Of a stretch of 64,000 bases of DNA, positions 40,671 to 49,152 are shown one piece after another. The notes under the pieces were generated by a model, which saw only the letters and a program-made list of their open reading frames with translations, was not told the origin of the DNA and ran no database searches. How positions within the stretch are numbered: position 1 is the first letter of the stretch; the number at the start of each line of letters is the position of its first letter. The stretch comes from Verrucomicrobiota bacterium (GTDB taxonomy: Bacteria > Verrucomicrobiota > Verrucomicrobiia > Opitutales > Opitutaceae). Location: positions 310,001 to 374,000 of the forward strand of contig JAEYUW010000045.1 of NCBI GenBank assembly GCA_023432225.1, written 5' to 3'. The position numbers and the translations under genes are program-made.

Positions 40671-40994
40671 TCACCGGATGCGCGAGATGCCTAACGCGAG
40701 TTCGTTTTCTGCAGTTGCTACCGCACGGCCCCATTTCGGATTTGAGGGATTGTGCGTGAGGAGTGGTCCTAACCAGCAGCTCGTGGCGTGCATTGCTCGA
40801 TATGCGTGAGACTCGCGCCCGTTGAGGTCTGACGCACGAGCGAGCTTTACGTCACTCACGAGGTCTTCCTTCAGAGTGCGCGCGTAAGCCTTCAATGTTT
40901 CGGCGGGATTTTTTGCGTCATGGAGCTCGAGCAATTTCAGGAAGCCCGCATGGTGATGGCGGAGCCGGCATTGAAAATAGTCGTCGGAGGACAT
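40671..40994 (-). CDS. Hypothetical protein
   Basis: Open frame of 107 residues, starting MSSDDYFQCRLRHHHAGFLK. It is rich in His, Leu, Ala and Arg, with helical segments (AETLKAYARTLKEDLVSDVK) and RAMHATSCWLGPLLTHNP near the end. No family recognised. Codon use is less GC-biased than in neighbouring genes and the area borders a broken antitoxin gene and a toxin-antitoxin pair, so it may be acquired DNA. It ends 300 bp from the MazEF-like module. Confidence 0.5.
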   Translation of the reverse strand: MSSDDYFQCRLRHHHAGFLKLLELHDAKNPAETLKAYARTLKEDLVSDVKLARASDLNGRESHAYRAMHATSCWLGPLLTHNPSNPKWGRAVATAENELALGISRIR

Positions 40995-41000
40995 AGTCGT

Positions 41001-42671
41001 TCACCCCCGCATCTCCCGCAGCAAACTCGTGAGGTAGGGGATGAGTTGCTTTTTGCGGGAGACGACGCCGGGGAGGTCGAAGATCTCGTCTTGCTCGACG
41101 TGGGCGTAGGAGATCTTGCGGATGAACTCGGGCTCGCCTTTCACGATCAGGAGCGAGTTCTGCGTGTTGATGTCCGTCACGAGGAGCGCGGCGAAGGTGA
41201 GTTTCTCGGCGTCGCGGAGTTCGCCGAGGGCCGCGGAAATTTCTTTCGCGTGCGCCCAGAAGTTGTCGAAACCGAGTTCCTCAACCTGCGAGACGGAGAA
41301 GTGCACGCCTTCCTCGTCGTAGATCTTGAAGTCGGAGCGAACGACCTTGGCGGGCGGGCTCGCGAGGATGACGGAGCCGGAGCTGAAGATGAGTTCGGCG
41401 AGGGCCTTGGCTTTGATGTCGGCGTGCGATTCGAGCCAGGCGAGGATGTCGGCGTCTTTCGGAGTCGAGGTCGGGCTTTGGAGGAGCAGCGTGTCGGAGA
41501 TCAGGCCGGACATCATCAGGCCGGCGAGATCGGGCGTGGGCTTGAGGCCGTAGCGGCGGAAGAGGTCGGCGACGATCGTGCAGGTGGAGCCGACGGGATC
41601 GTTGAGGAAGAAGATGGGTTGCGGCGTGGCCATCGGGGCCAAGCGGTGGTGATCGATGATTTCGGTGATCGTGACTTCGTCAGCGCCGGGGACGGCTTGA
41701 GTGAGCTCGTTGTGGTCGACGAGCACGAGGCGCGTCGGCACCGGTTTGAGCATGTCGGTTTTCGTGAGGATGCCGGCGAGGCGACCGTCGTCGGTGAGGA
41801 CCATGAACGCGGGCGCGGCGGACGCGCCGACTTTGCGCCGAACGTCGGCGAGACGGCTGTCGGCATTGACGGTGGCAAAATTGCGATCGATGACCGGCGC
41901 GAGGCGACTGGCGGTGCGGATGAGCCAGGCGGTCGTGGCGCTGTCGTAGGGGCTGATGAGCAGCGTCGTGCCGCGCGCGCGGGCGGCGTCGGCGATGGAC
42001 GGATGGACGCGCTTGCCGCCGGTGATCACGAGGAGGCGCACGCCGAGTTCGATGGAGCGCTGCTGGATGTCGGAGCGGTCACCGACGATGATCACGGATT
42101 TCTCGGCGGGAATGCCCTCGGCCTGCGAGAGGCGCCAGAACGAGGCGATGTCCATCGCGCCGATGCGCACGTAGAGTTCTTCAACTTGATCGGCGTTGTC
42201 ACCGAGATGGACGACTTCCGCGCGGAGGGTGCGTGCGACGGAGTTTAGGTCGGTGTTGACGAGCCGCATGCGTTTGGGCTCGGAGATTTGGGGAAGGAAG
42301 GCGTGCGCGAGCGCCGGAGTGCTGATGGTGCCAACGAGTTTTTGCGTGGCGTCGACCACGGGGACGACGCGGTGGCTGAAGCGGTCGATAAACTCGAGCG
42401 CCTCGGCGCAGGTGGAGTTTTCCGGCAGGCGGTGGACATCCTTCACCATGACGTCATCCACGCGTGGGTGAACGTCGGCGAGGTAGAGCGGGAGCGGCGT
42501 GCGGAAACGGGCGAGGATGGCATCGATGCGGGCATTCGAGTTGCCGCAGCGGGCGGCAACATAGCCTTTTTCGCCGCGCGACTCTTTGAATGCCGCGTAG
42601 GCCACGGCGGAGCAGATCGAGTCGGCGTCGGGGTTCTTGTGGCCGATGACAAAAGTGGGGGCGTCGGACAT
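41001..42671 (-). CDS. Manganese-dependent inorganic pyrophosphatase with CBS and DRTGG domains
   Basis: Family II pyrophosphatase of 556 residues, longer than the usual 310 because regulatory domains are inserted. The DHH catalytic half begins GHKNPDADSICSAVAYAAF (10-28), then CBS 1 (about 70-125), a DRTGG region (about 175-245) and CBS 2 (about 250-305). The catalytic part continues with LVDHNE and IIDHHRLAP, and a C-terminal DHHA2 domain (FSVSQVEELGFDNFWAH). CBS domains in this family bind adenine nucleotides and make hydrolysis respond to energy charge. Confidence 0.92.
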   Translation of the reverse strand: MSDAPTFVIGHKNPDADSICSAVAYAAFKESRGEKGYVAARCGNSNARIDAILARFRTPLPLYLADVHPRVDDVMVKDVHRLPENSTCAEALEFIDRFSHRVVPVVDATQKLVGTISTPALAHAFLPQISEPKRMRLVNTDLNSVARTLRAEVVHLGDNADQVEELYVRIGAMDIASFWRLSQAEGIPAEKSVIIVGDRSDIQQRSIELGVRLLVITGGKRVHPSIADAARARGTTLLISPYDSATTAWLIRTASRLAPVIDRNFATVNADSRLADVRRKVGASAAPAFMVLTDDGRLAGILTKTDMLKPVPTRLVLVDHNELTQAVPGADEVTITEIIDHHRLAPMATPQPIFFLNDPVGSTCTIVADLFRRYGLKPTPDLAGLMMSGLISDTLLLQSPTSTPKDADILAWLESHADIKAKALAELIFSSGSVILASPPAKVVRSDFKIYDEEGVHFSVSQVEELGFDNFWAHAKEISAALGELRDAEKLTFAALLVTDINTQNSLLIVKGEPEFIRKISYAHVEQDEIFDLPGVVSRKKQLIPYLTSLLREMRG

Positions 42672-42820
42672 CAGGGGAGGGAAAGGGAGAGTGGAGACAA
42701 AGAGAAATGGAGAGTATGGCGGTTGCCACGCTCAAACGGAAGGCGGACGACACCCCGTTGCGGCCCCGCACGGAGGATGTTCACCGAGCCGCACGGTAGG
42801 TCCGGGGCCCGTCCGGGGAA

Positions 42821-42860
42821 GAAAAAAAGCCCGGCCTGTGCGGGCCGGGCTTTTGTTTTT
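42821..42860. terminator. Strong bidirectional terminator
   Basis: AAGCCCGGCC pairs with GGCCGGGCTT around a 6-nt loop, with an A-run before (GAAAAAAA) and a T-run after (TTTGTTTTT). On the minus strand it terminates the pseudopilin gene ending at 42898. Confidence 0.9.
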
Positions 42861-42897
42861 AGCCGAAAGCAATGGCGGGTCTGTGCTGACTAATCGC

Positions 42898-43653
42898 CTA
42901 CGAGGCGCGCACGGCGGGGGTGCCGGCAACGGTGCCGACTCCAGCCGGAGGCGTCGCGTAGACTCTCGGATTGCTTGCTGCAGTGGGGTTGAAGGGCAGA
43001 GCCTGCAGCACGTTGCTGCCCTTTTGACCGTTGTTCAGCGTGAGCTGATTGGCGGCCTCGCTGGTGTTGGGGTAGAACTGGACGTTGCCGCCCAGAAAAG
43101 CGATGTGGCCACCGGCGTCCTTGTAGACGCCGTTTTCGGCGCTCCAAAGGCCGGTGGTAAGAAGGCCGCGGGTGAAGGCGACCGGGACGGTCGGACCGTC
43201 GCTCATGCGCAGACCGCCGACGAATTCAAAAGAGAGCACGCGATTGGTGCTGAAGGTGGCGTCCAGCGTGGTGTTGCTCGTGGCGCTGACGATGGCGGCC
43301 GGGTAGGTGCCGTTGAACTGCGGATCGTTTTTCGCGAAGTAGAACGTCGGGTCCTTGAGAATGCCGCGCTGCGCGAGGATGCCGGCCCACGCGAACGGGC
43401 CCTGGCCGAGACCGGGATATTGCGTCGCGATCGATTGCGGCTCGGGGAGGCGGTCGTTGTTATCGGCGGCGTAGAGCTGCGCGGCTTTGACGATCTCGCG
43501 GAGGTTGTTGGCGTCGACGGTGCGTTGGGCGGTTTCGCGCACTTTGCCGACGGTGGGGAAAATCAGCGCAGCGAGGATGCCGATGATGGCGATGACCGTG
43601 AGCAGCTCGATGAGCGTGAAGCCTGCGTGATTGCGGCGATCGCCAGAAAACAT
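42898..43653 (-). CDS. Type II/IV pseudopilin-like protein
   Basis: Protein of 251 residues with a prepilin N-terminus: short basic leader MFSGDRRNHAG followed by FTLIELLTVIAIIGILAALI (residues 12-31), the prepilin peptidase cleavage and methylation site with Glu at +5. The rest is a soluble domain with GHIAFLGGNVQFYPN near the end. Many such genes occur in Verrucomicrobiota and Planctomycetota. Specific role unknown. ATG 43653 places the leader correctly; the longer frame is a shadow of the divergent aminotransferase gene. Confidence 0.9.
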   Translation of the reverse strand: MFSGDRRNHAGFTLIELLTVIAIIGILAALIFPTVGKVRETAQRTVDANNLREIVKAAQLYAADNNDRLPEPQSIATQYPGLGQGPFAWAGILAQRGILKDPTFYFAKNDPQFNGTYPAAIVSATSNTTLDATFSTNRVLSFEFVGGLRMSDGPTVPVAFTRGLLTTGLWSAENGVYKDAGGHIAFLGGNVQFYPNTSEAANQLTLNNGQKGSNVLQALPFNPTAASNPRVYATPPAGVGTVAGTPAVRAS

Positions 43654-43740
43654 AGCGGAGAAGCGGCGAGTCGAGTCATAGGAAAAAATAACCGCAAGCC
43701 CATTCTCGCCTTTGTGACGCGTGACTGCATGGTGCGAAAC

Positions 43741-44607
43741 ATGATCGTTTATCTCGATGGTAAGTATGTGGATTCGGCCGACGCAAAGGTGTCGGTGTTC
43801 GATCACGGTCTACTTTATGGCGACGGCATCTTCGAAGGAATCCGGCTTTACAGCGGCAACGTCTTCCGGCTCGTCGAACACATCGAACGACTCGAGTATT
43901 CCGCCAAGGCCCTGCTGCTCGACCTGCCGTTGACGCGCGAGCAGTTCATCGAGGCGACTTGCGAGACCTGCCGCCGAAACAACCTGACGGACGGCTACAT
44001 TCGGCTCGTCGTGACGCGCGGCGCTGGCGATCTCGGCCTCGCGCCGTGGCTGTGTCCGAAGCCGACGGTGTTTATCATCGCGAGCACGATTCAACTTTAC
44101 CCGAAGGAATACTACGAGAACGGCCTCGCCATCGTCACGGTGCCCACGCGCCGGATCAACCCCGCCGCGCTGCCGCCGACGATCAAGTCGCTGAACTACG
44201 TGAACAACATCCTCGGCAAGATCGAGGCGAAGCAGGCGGGGGCGCTCGAAGCCATCATGCTCAACGACCAGGGCTACGTCGCCGAGTGCACCGCCGATAA
44301 CATCTTCACGGTTCACAAGGGCACGATCTACACGCCGTCCGCCAGCCAAGGAGCGTTGAAGGGCATCACGCGTGACACGATGTTCGACATCGCGCGCGCT
44401 CTCGACATCCCGATCGTGGAGCAAAACATGACGCGCTACGACGTTTGGTGCGCGGACGAGTGTTTTCTCACCGGCTCAGGCGCCGAGGTCATTCCGGTCG
44501 TGAAGCTCGACGGCCGCGTCATCGGCACCGGCAAACCGGGGCCGGTCACCCAGCGACTGCTCGCGGAGTTCCGCCAGCGCGTGACGCGCGAGGGTGTCCG
44601 CATCTGA
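43741..44607 (+). CDS. Class IV aminotransferase (branched-chain amino-acid type)
   Basis: PLP enzyme of 288 residues, fold type IV. SVFDHGLLYGDGIFEGIRLY (about 19-38) is the family start motif, the PLP-binding Lys is in PTIKSLNYVNNILGKIEA (about 147), and ECTADNIFTV and GITRDTMFDIA complete the cofactor site. Sequence pattern fits IlvE-type branched-chain or D-amino-acid aminotransferases; substrate not certain. ATG 43741 was chosen; the far longer open frame upstream is not coding. Confidence 0.9.
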   Translation: MIVYLDGKYVDSADAKVSVFDHGLLYGDGIFEGIRLYSGNVFRLVEHIERLEYSAKALLLDLPLTREQFIEATCETCRRNNLTDGYIRLVVTRGAGDLGLAPWLCPKPTVFIIASTIQLYPKEYYENGLAIVTVPTRRINPAALPPTIKSLNYVNNILGKIEAKQAGALEAIMLNDQGYVAECTADNIFTVHKGTIYTPSASQGALKGITRDTMFDIARALDIPIVEQNMTRYDVWCADECFLTGSGAEVIPVVKLDGRVIGTGKPGPVTQRLLAEFRQRVTREGVRI

Positions 44608-44799
44608 GCCGGAGGCGGGTGCGGGCCCGATTTCCGCGGCTCGCGTTGCGCGCGATGATGCCGCACGCGCGGAGGACTGCGCACTTGCTTCCCGAATGAG
44701 TTTGGGCATTTTCACAATCGTCAGCGGATGGCGCTCCACCGGATAACCGGCGTCAGTTTGGCGGGCCCGGCGCTGACCTCGTCACCTCCACGAATTTTC

Positions 44800-45312
44800 A
44801 TGGCCAATTCCCTCAAATGCGACCTGTGCTCCAAACCCGCCACGGTCCACCTCACTCAGATCGTCAACAACAAGATCCACAAGGTTGACCTCTGCGAGGC
44901 GTGCGCGCAGGCCAAGGGCGTTACCGATCCCAGCGGCTTCTCGCTCGCGGACCTGTTGCTCAAAGCCTCGCTCAACCCGGAGCCGCGGGGCGACGTGCGT
45001 TGCGAGGCCTGCGGTTTCACCCAGCAGGATTTCAAGAAGACCGGCCGCTTCGGCTGCCCGGCGTGCTACGAGGCGTTCGCCGAGACGCTCGAGCCCGTGC
45101 TCGACAGCATGCACAAGGGCGTCTCGCACATCGGCAAGACCCCGCAGAAGGCCATCGAGCGGCGATCGCTCTACGAACGCCTGACGCAGCTCGAAACCGA
45201 GCTCGACCAAGCGATCAAGTCCGAGCGCTACGAAGACGCCGCGCGTTACCGCGATGAAATCACGCAAGTCCGCCAAGCCGTCGGCAAAAAATCCCGCCAG
45301 GCGCAAAACTGA
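44800..45312 (+). CDS. mcsA: McsA: zinc-finger activator of the protein arginine kinase
   Basis: Adaptor of 170 residues. Two pairs of zinc-binding CxxC motifs are at the N-terminus (KCDLCSK and DLCEACAQ), then two more (RCEACGF and FGCPACYE). The C-terminal UvrB/UvrC motif domain is SERYEDAARYRDEITQVRQ. McsA stimulates McsB in Firmicutes. It is followed 1 bp later by mcsB and then clpC. No ctsR gene precedes it, unlike in Bacillus. Confidence 0.92.
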   Translation: MANSLKCDLCSKPATVHLTQIVNNKIHKVDLCEACAQAKGVTDPSGFSLADLLLKASLNPEPRGDVRCEACGFTQQDFKKTGRFGCPACYEAFAETLEPVLDSMHKGVSHIGKTPQKAIERRSLYERLTQLETELDQAIKSERYEDAARYRDEITQVRQAVGKKSRQAQN

Positions 45313-45313
45313 G

Positions 45314-46396
45314 ATGAAGATCAACGACCTCATCGCCGCGCCTTCCGAGTTGACCGACCCTTCGGCCAACAAGAGTGCCGTCGTCCTCATGACGCGCATC
45401 CGCCTCGCGCGAAATCTCGCCCGCATGCCGTTCCCCGGCTGGGCGAAGGAGTCGCAGCGCCGCGAAGTGCTCGGCGCGTGCCTTCAAGCGGTTTCGTCGC
45501 TCCCGCAGATGAAGCGCGGCCTCGCGGTCGCGGTCGAAGACCTCTCCGAACTCGAGCGCCAGATCCTCGTCGAACGCCACCTCATCAGTCGCGAACTGAG
45601 TCACGCGAAAGCTGGAGCTGGCATGGTCATCAGCAAGGACCAGTCCTGCGTCGTGATGATCAACGAGGAGGACCACCTGCGCATTCAGGTTCTGCGCGCG
45701 GGTTTTCAGTTTAAGAAAGTCTGGAACACCATCGACGGCCTGGACACCGAGCTTGAGGAGCACCTCGACTACGCTTTCAACCCGCAACTCGGCTACCTCA
45801 CCGCTTGCCCGACGAACCTCGGCACCGCCATCCGTGCGTCCACCATGATGCATCTTCCGGCGCTCGTGATTTCGGGGCAGATGGAAAAGGTCGTGCGCGC
45901 CGTGAACCAGCTCGGCATGGCCGTGCGCGGCCTCTTCGGCGAAGGCTCGGACGCGAGCGGCTCGATCTTCCAAATCTCGAACCAGACCACGCTCGGCGAA
46001 ACCGAAGAGGACATCATCAAGCACCTCACCGGCGTGCTGAATACGATCATCGAGCAGGAGCTGAACGCCCGCGAAAAACTCCTCGAGGGCGAGCAGACGA
46101 AACTGTTCGACAAGATCGGCCGCGCCTACGGCATCCTTCAGCACGGTTTTCTGCTGAATTCGGGCGAGGCGATGAACCTCCTCTCGCTCATCCGTCTTGG
46201 CATCGACCTCGGCATCTTCCCCGATACGCAGCGCGCGATTGTCGACCGCCTGTTTATCGAGTGCCAGCCCGGCCACATCCAGAATACCGTCAAAGGCTCG
46301 ATGGAAGCCGGCCAGCGCGACGTCCTTCGCGGCGAACTCTTGCGCAGCGAATTTGCCAAACTGCCCGGTCCGGACTTCAGTAACGCAACCAAGTAA
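45314..46396 (+). CDS. mcsB: Protein arginine kinase McsB
   Basis: Phosphagen-kinase-fold enzyme of 360 residues that phosphorylates arginine side chains and so tags proteins for ClpC-ClpP. Landmarks are VLMTRIRLARNLARMPFPGW (about 24-43), GAGMVISKDQSCVVMINEED and GYLTACPTNLGTAIRAS (about 158-174) with the conserved active-site Cys. Length is close to the 363 residues of the Bacillus protein, so the phospho-arginine binding C-terminus is probably present. One base separates it from mcsA. Confidence 0.94.
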   Translation: MKINDLIAAPSELTDPSANKSAVVLMTRIRLARNLARMPFPGWAKESQRREVLGACLQAVSSLPQMKRGLAVAVEDLSELERQILVERHLISRELSHAKAGAGMVISKDQSCVVMINEEDHLRIQVLRAGFQFKKVWNTIDGLDTELEEHLDYAFNPQLGYLTACPTNLGTAIRASTMMHLPALVISGQMEKVVRAVNQLGMAVRGLFGEGSDASGSIFQISNQTTLGETEEDIIKHLTGVLNTIIEQELNAREKLLEGEQTKLFDKIGRAYGILQHGFLLNSGEAMNLLSLIRLGIDLGIFPDTQRAIVDRLFIECQPGHIQNTVKGSMEAGQRDVLRGELLRSEFAKLPGPDFSNATK

Positions 46397-46420
46397 CCGA
46401 TTCCCTTTCGAAACGCCCAC

Positions 46421-48970
46421 ATGGAACCTATGAACAATTTCACGCCGCGCGCCCAACAGGTGCTCGCGCTGGCTCGCAAGGAGGCCGACCGCTTCCACCA
46501 CAATTACGTCGGAACGGAGCACCTCCTGCTGGGCCTCATCAAGCTCGGCCAGGGCGTGGCCGTGAGCGTGTTGCAGAAGATGGGCCTCGACCTCGAAACC
46601 GTTCGCGGCGAGGTCGAGAAGCAGGTCGGCACCGGCCAGGAAACCAAGACGCCCGCCAGCAGCATTCCCTACACGCCGCGCGTGAAGAAAGTCCTCGCGC
46701 TCGCTGGCAAGGAAGCGAAGGCCCTCAACCATTCCTATGTCGGCACCGAGCACATCCTTCTCGGCCTGCTCCGCGAAGGCGAGGGCGTGGCCGCGCGCGT
46801 GCTGAAGTCACTCGACATCGACATCGAACGCACCCGCAACGAAATCCTCCGTGAGCTCGATCCGCAATTCTCCGCCGGCCAAGGCGGCGAGGGTGGGGCG
46901 GGCGGTGCTGGCGCGGCCGGCGCCGGCGGTGGTGGCGGCGAAGAGCCGTCGTCTTCGCGCTCCGGTCCCGAGGACAAGAAGGAGGTCAAGACGCCCGCGC
47001 TGAAAGCGTTTGGTCGCGACCTCACCGAGCTCGCCCGCAAGGGCGAGATGGACCCCGTGGTCGGTCGCCAGAACGAGATCCGCCGCGTGATCCAGATCCT
47101 CTGCCGCCGCACCAAGAACAACCCGGTGCTCGTCGGCGAAGCCGGCGTCGGCAAGACCGCCATCGTCGAAGGCCTCGCGCAGGAAATCGCCAAGGGCAAC
47201 GTCCCCGAAATCCTCGCCGACAAGAAAGTCGTGACGCTCGACCTCGCCCTCATGGTCGCCGGCACGAAATACCGCGGCCAGTTCGAAGAGCGCATCAAGG
47301 CCGTCATGGACGAGATCAAGCGCTCGAGGAACGTCATCATCTTCATCGACGAACTGCACACGATCGTGGGCGCCGGCGCTGCCGAAGGCGCGATGGATGC
47401 CTCGAACATCTTCAAGCCCGCGCTCTCGCGCGGTGAGTTGCAGTGCATCGGTGCGACGACGCTCAACGAATACCGCAAATACATCGAAAAGGATTCCGCG
47501 CTCGACCGCCGCTTCCAGAACGTGAAGGTCGAGCCGCCGTCCGTCGACGACACGATCATCATCCTCAAGGGCATTCGCGGCAAATACGAGGAGCACCACA
47601 AGGCGACCTTCACCGACAAAGCCGTCGAGGCCGCCGCCAAGCTCTCCGACCGCTACATCACCGGCCGCTTCCTGCCCGACAAAGCCATCGACGTGCTCGA
47701 CGAGGCTGGTTCACGCGCGCGCATCACCTCGCTCAACCGCCCGCCGGAAATCGAAGGCATGACGAAGGAGATCGACGAAGTTTGCGCCCAAAAGGAGCAG
47801 GCGATCGCCGCCCAGCACTTCGAAGAGGCCGCCAAGTTCCGCGACAAGGAAAAGCAGCTTCGCTCCAAACAGGAGCAGATGATCGAGGAGTGGAAAAAGG
47901 TCCGCGACGAGAAGCGCGTCATCATTGACGAGGAAATGATGGCCCAAGTCGTTTCCGACTGGACCGGCATTCCGCTCAGCCGCCTTGAGAAGAAGGAGAG
48001 CGAGAAGCTGCTCATTCTCGAACAAGAACTCCAAAAGGTCATCGTCGGCCAGGACCCGGCCACCATCGCCATCGCCCGCGCGCTGCGCCGCAGCCGCGCC
48101 GACCTGAAGGACCCGCGCCGTCCGATCGGATCGTTCATGTTCCTCGGACCGACCGGCGTCGGCAAAACCGAACTCGCAAAGCAGCTTGCTGCGCAGATCT
48201 TCGGTTCGCAGGACGCGATCGTGCAGATCGACATGTCCGAATACATGGAGAAGTTCTCCGTCTCGCGCCTCATCGGCTCGCCTCCGGGCTATGTCGGTTA
48301 CGAGGAAGGCGGCCAGCTCACCGAGGCCGTGCGTCGCCGCCCGTATTCCGTCGTGCTCTTCGACGAAATCGAAAAAGCGCACCCGGACGTCGTGCAGCTC
48401 ATGTTGCAGATTCTCGAAGACGGCCGCCTGACCGACTCGCTCGGTCGCACCGTGGATTTCCGCAACACGATCATCCTGATGACGACCAACGTGGGCGCGA
48501 AGCTGATCCAAAATCAGACGACCATGGGCTTTGCGGCCGCGGTCAAGTCGGACTTCCACGATCAGGACAAACTCAAGGAAAAGGTGCTCGAGGAGGCGAA
48601 GCGTGTCTTCAAACCCGAGTTTCTGAACCGCATCAACGACCTCGTCGTCTTCAAGCCGCTGGGCAAGGAAGAGCTGATCAAGATCGTCGAGATCGAGACG
48701 AACAAGGTCGTGAAGCGCCTCGCCGCGCGGAACATCCACCTCGAGTTCTCGCCCGAGTCGAAGCTCCTCCTCATCGAGAAGGGCTACGACGAGAAATACG
48801 GCGCGCGTCCGCTGCGCCGTGCGGTCGAGCACTACCTCGAAGATCCGCTCGCCGAGGCCATGCTCCGTGGCGACGTCAAGGAAGGCGACCCGATCCTCGT
48901 CGTCCGCAACGGCGACAAACTCGAGTTCAAACAGAAGACGCCGACCGCCGACACCGGCGTGTCGTCGTAG
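46421..48970 (+). CDS. clpC: ATP-dependent Clp protease ATPase ClpC
   Basis: AAA+ unfoldase of 849 residues. Two N-terminal Clp repeats carry the acidic residues that bind phospho-arginine in ClpC (YVGTEHLLLGL and YVGTEHILLGL). A Gly/Ala-rich linker (about 150-172) precedes D1 with Walker A GEAGVGKT, then a UVR-containing middle domain (EEAAKFRDKEKQLRSKQEQM) and D2 with GPTGVGKT. The MGF in NQTTMGFAAA fits a ClpP-docking loop. It completes the mcsA-mcsB-clpC operon, ended by the terminator at 49090. Confidence 0.96.
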   Translation: MEPMNNFTPRAQQVLALARKEADRFHHNYVGTEHLLLGLIKLGQGVAVSVLQKMGLDLETVRGEVEKQVGTGQETKTPASSIPYTPRVKKVLALAGKEAKALNHSYVGTEHILLGLLREGEGVAARVLKSLDIDIERTRNEILRELDPQFSAGQGGEGGAGGAGAAGAGGGGGEEPSSSRSGPEDKKEVKTPALKAFGRDLTELARKGEMDPVVGRQNEIRRVIQILCRRTKNNPVLVGEAGVGKTAIVEGLAQEIAKGNVPEILADKKVVTLDLALMVAGTKYRGQFEERIKAVMDEIKRSRNVIIFIDELHTIVGAGAAEGAMDASNIFKPALSRGELQCIGATTLNEYRKYIEKDSALDRRFQNVKVEPPSVDDTIIILKGIRGKYEEHHKATFTDKAVEAAAKLSDRYITGRFLPDKAIDVLDEAGSRARITSLNRPPEIEGMTKEIDEVCAQKEQAIAAQHFEEAAKFRDKEKQLRSKQEQMIEEWKKVRDEKRVIIDEEMMAQVVSDWTGIPLSRLEKKESEKLLILEQELQKVIVGQDPATIAIARALRRSRADLKDPRRPIGSFMFLGPTGVGKTELAKQLAAQIFGSQDAIVQIDMSEYMEKFSVSRLIGSPPGYVGYEEGGQLTEAVRRRPYSVVLFDEIEKAHPDVVQLMLQILEDGRLTDSLGRTVDFRNTIILMTTNVGAKLIQNQTTMGFAAAVKSDFHDQDKLKEKVLEEAKRVFKPEFLNRINDLVVFKPLGKEELIKIVEIETNKVVKRLAARNIHLEFSPESKLLLIEKGYDEKYGARPLRRAVEHYLEDPLAEAMLRGDVKEGDPILVVRNGDKLEFKQKTPTADTGVSS

Positions 48971-48993
48971 CCGCACCGGTAGGTTTCCGAACT

Positions 48994-49045
48994 GTAGGGC
49001 GCGACCTCGCGTCGAGCCGAGGCCTGACACAAGGTCAGGCCCTAC
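48994..49045. repeat. REPIN-like element after clpC
   Basis: GTAG + GGCGCGACCTCGCGTCGAGC, directly followed by GGCCTGACACAAGGTCAGGC + CTAC. The two units are different palindromes with almost no spacer. Confidence 0.8.
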
Positions 49046-49089
49046 AGATCGAAACCACAGTTCGCCGGCACCGGTCCGTGAAACCCTTC

Positions 49090-49116
49090 AGCCCGCCGCG
49101 CTCCGGCGGGCTTTTT
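49090..49116 (+). terminator. Rho-independent terminator of mcsA-mcsB-clpC
   Basis: AGCCCGCCG-CGCTC-CGGCGGGCT followed by TTTTGTTG. Confidence 0.88.
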
Positions 49117-49152
49117 GTTGTCGCACGCGAAGTCGGGCGCTTTGCTGCGCGC

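Noticed and set aside
42637..43740. Possible N-terminal extension of the aminotransferase (656-residue frame)
   Set aside because: The extra 368 codons cover a terminator and the complement of the pseudopilin gene. The known family start is at 43741.
44752..44775. TGGCGGGCCCGGCGC upstream of mcsA as a sigma-54 promoter
   Set aside because: Spacing is right but the CAC after TGG and the TT before GC are missing, so the match is too weak in GC-rich DNA.
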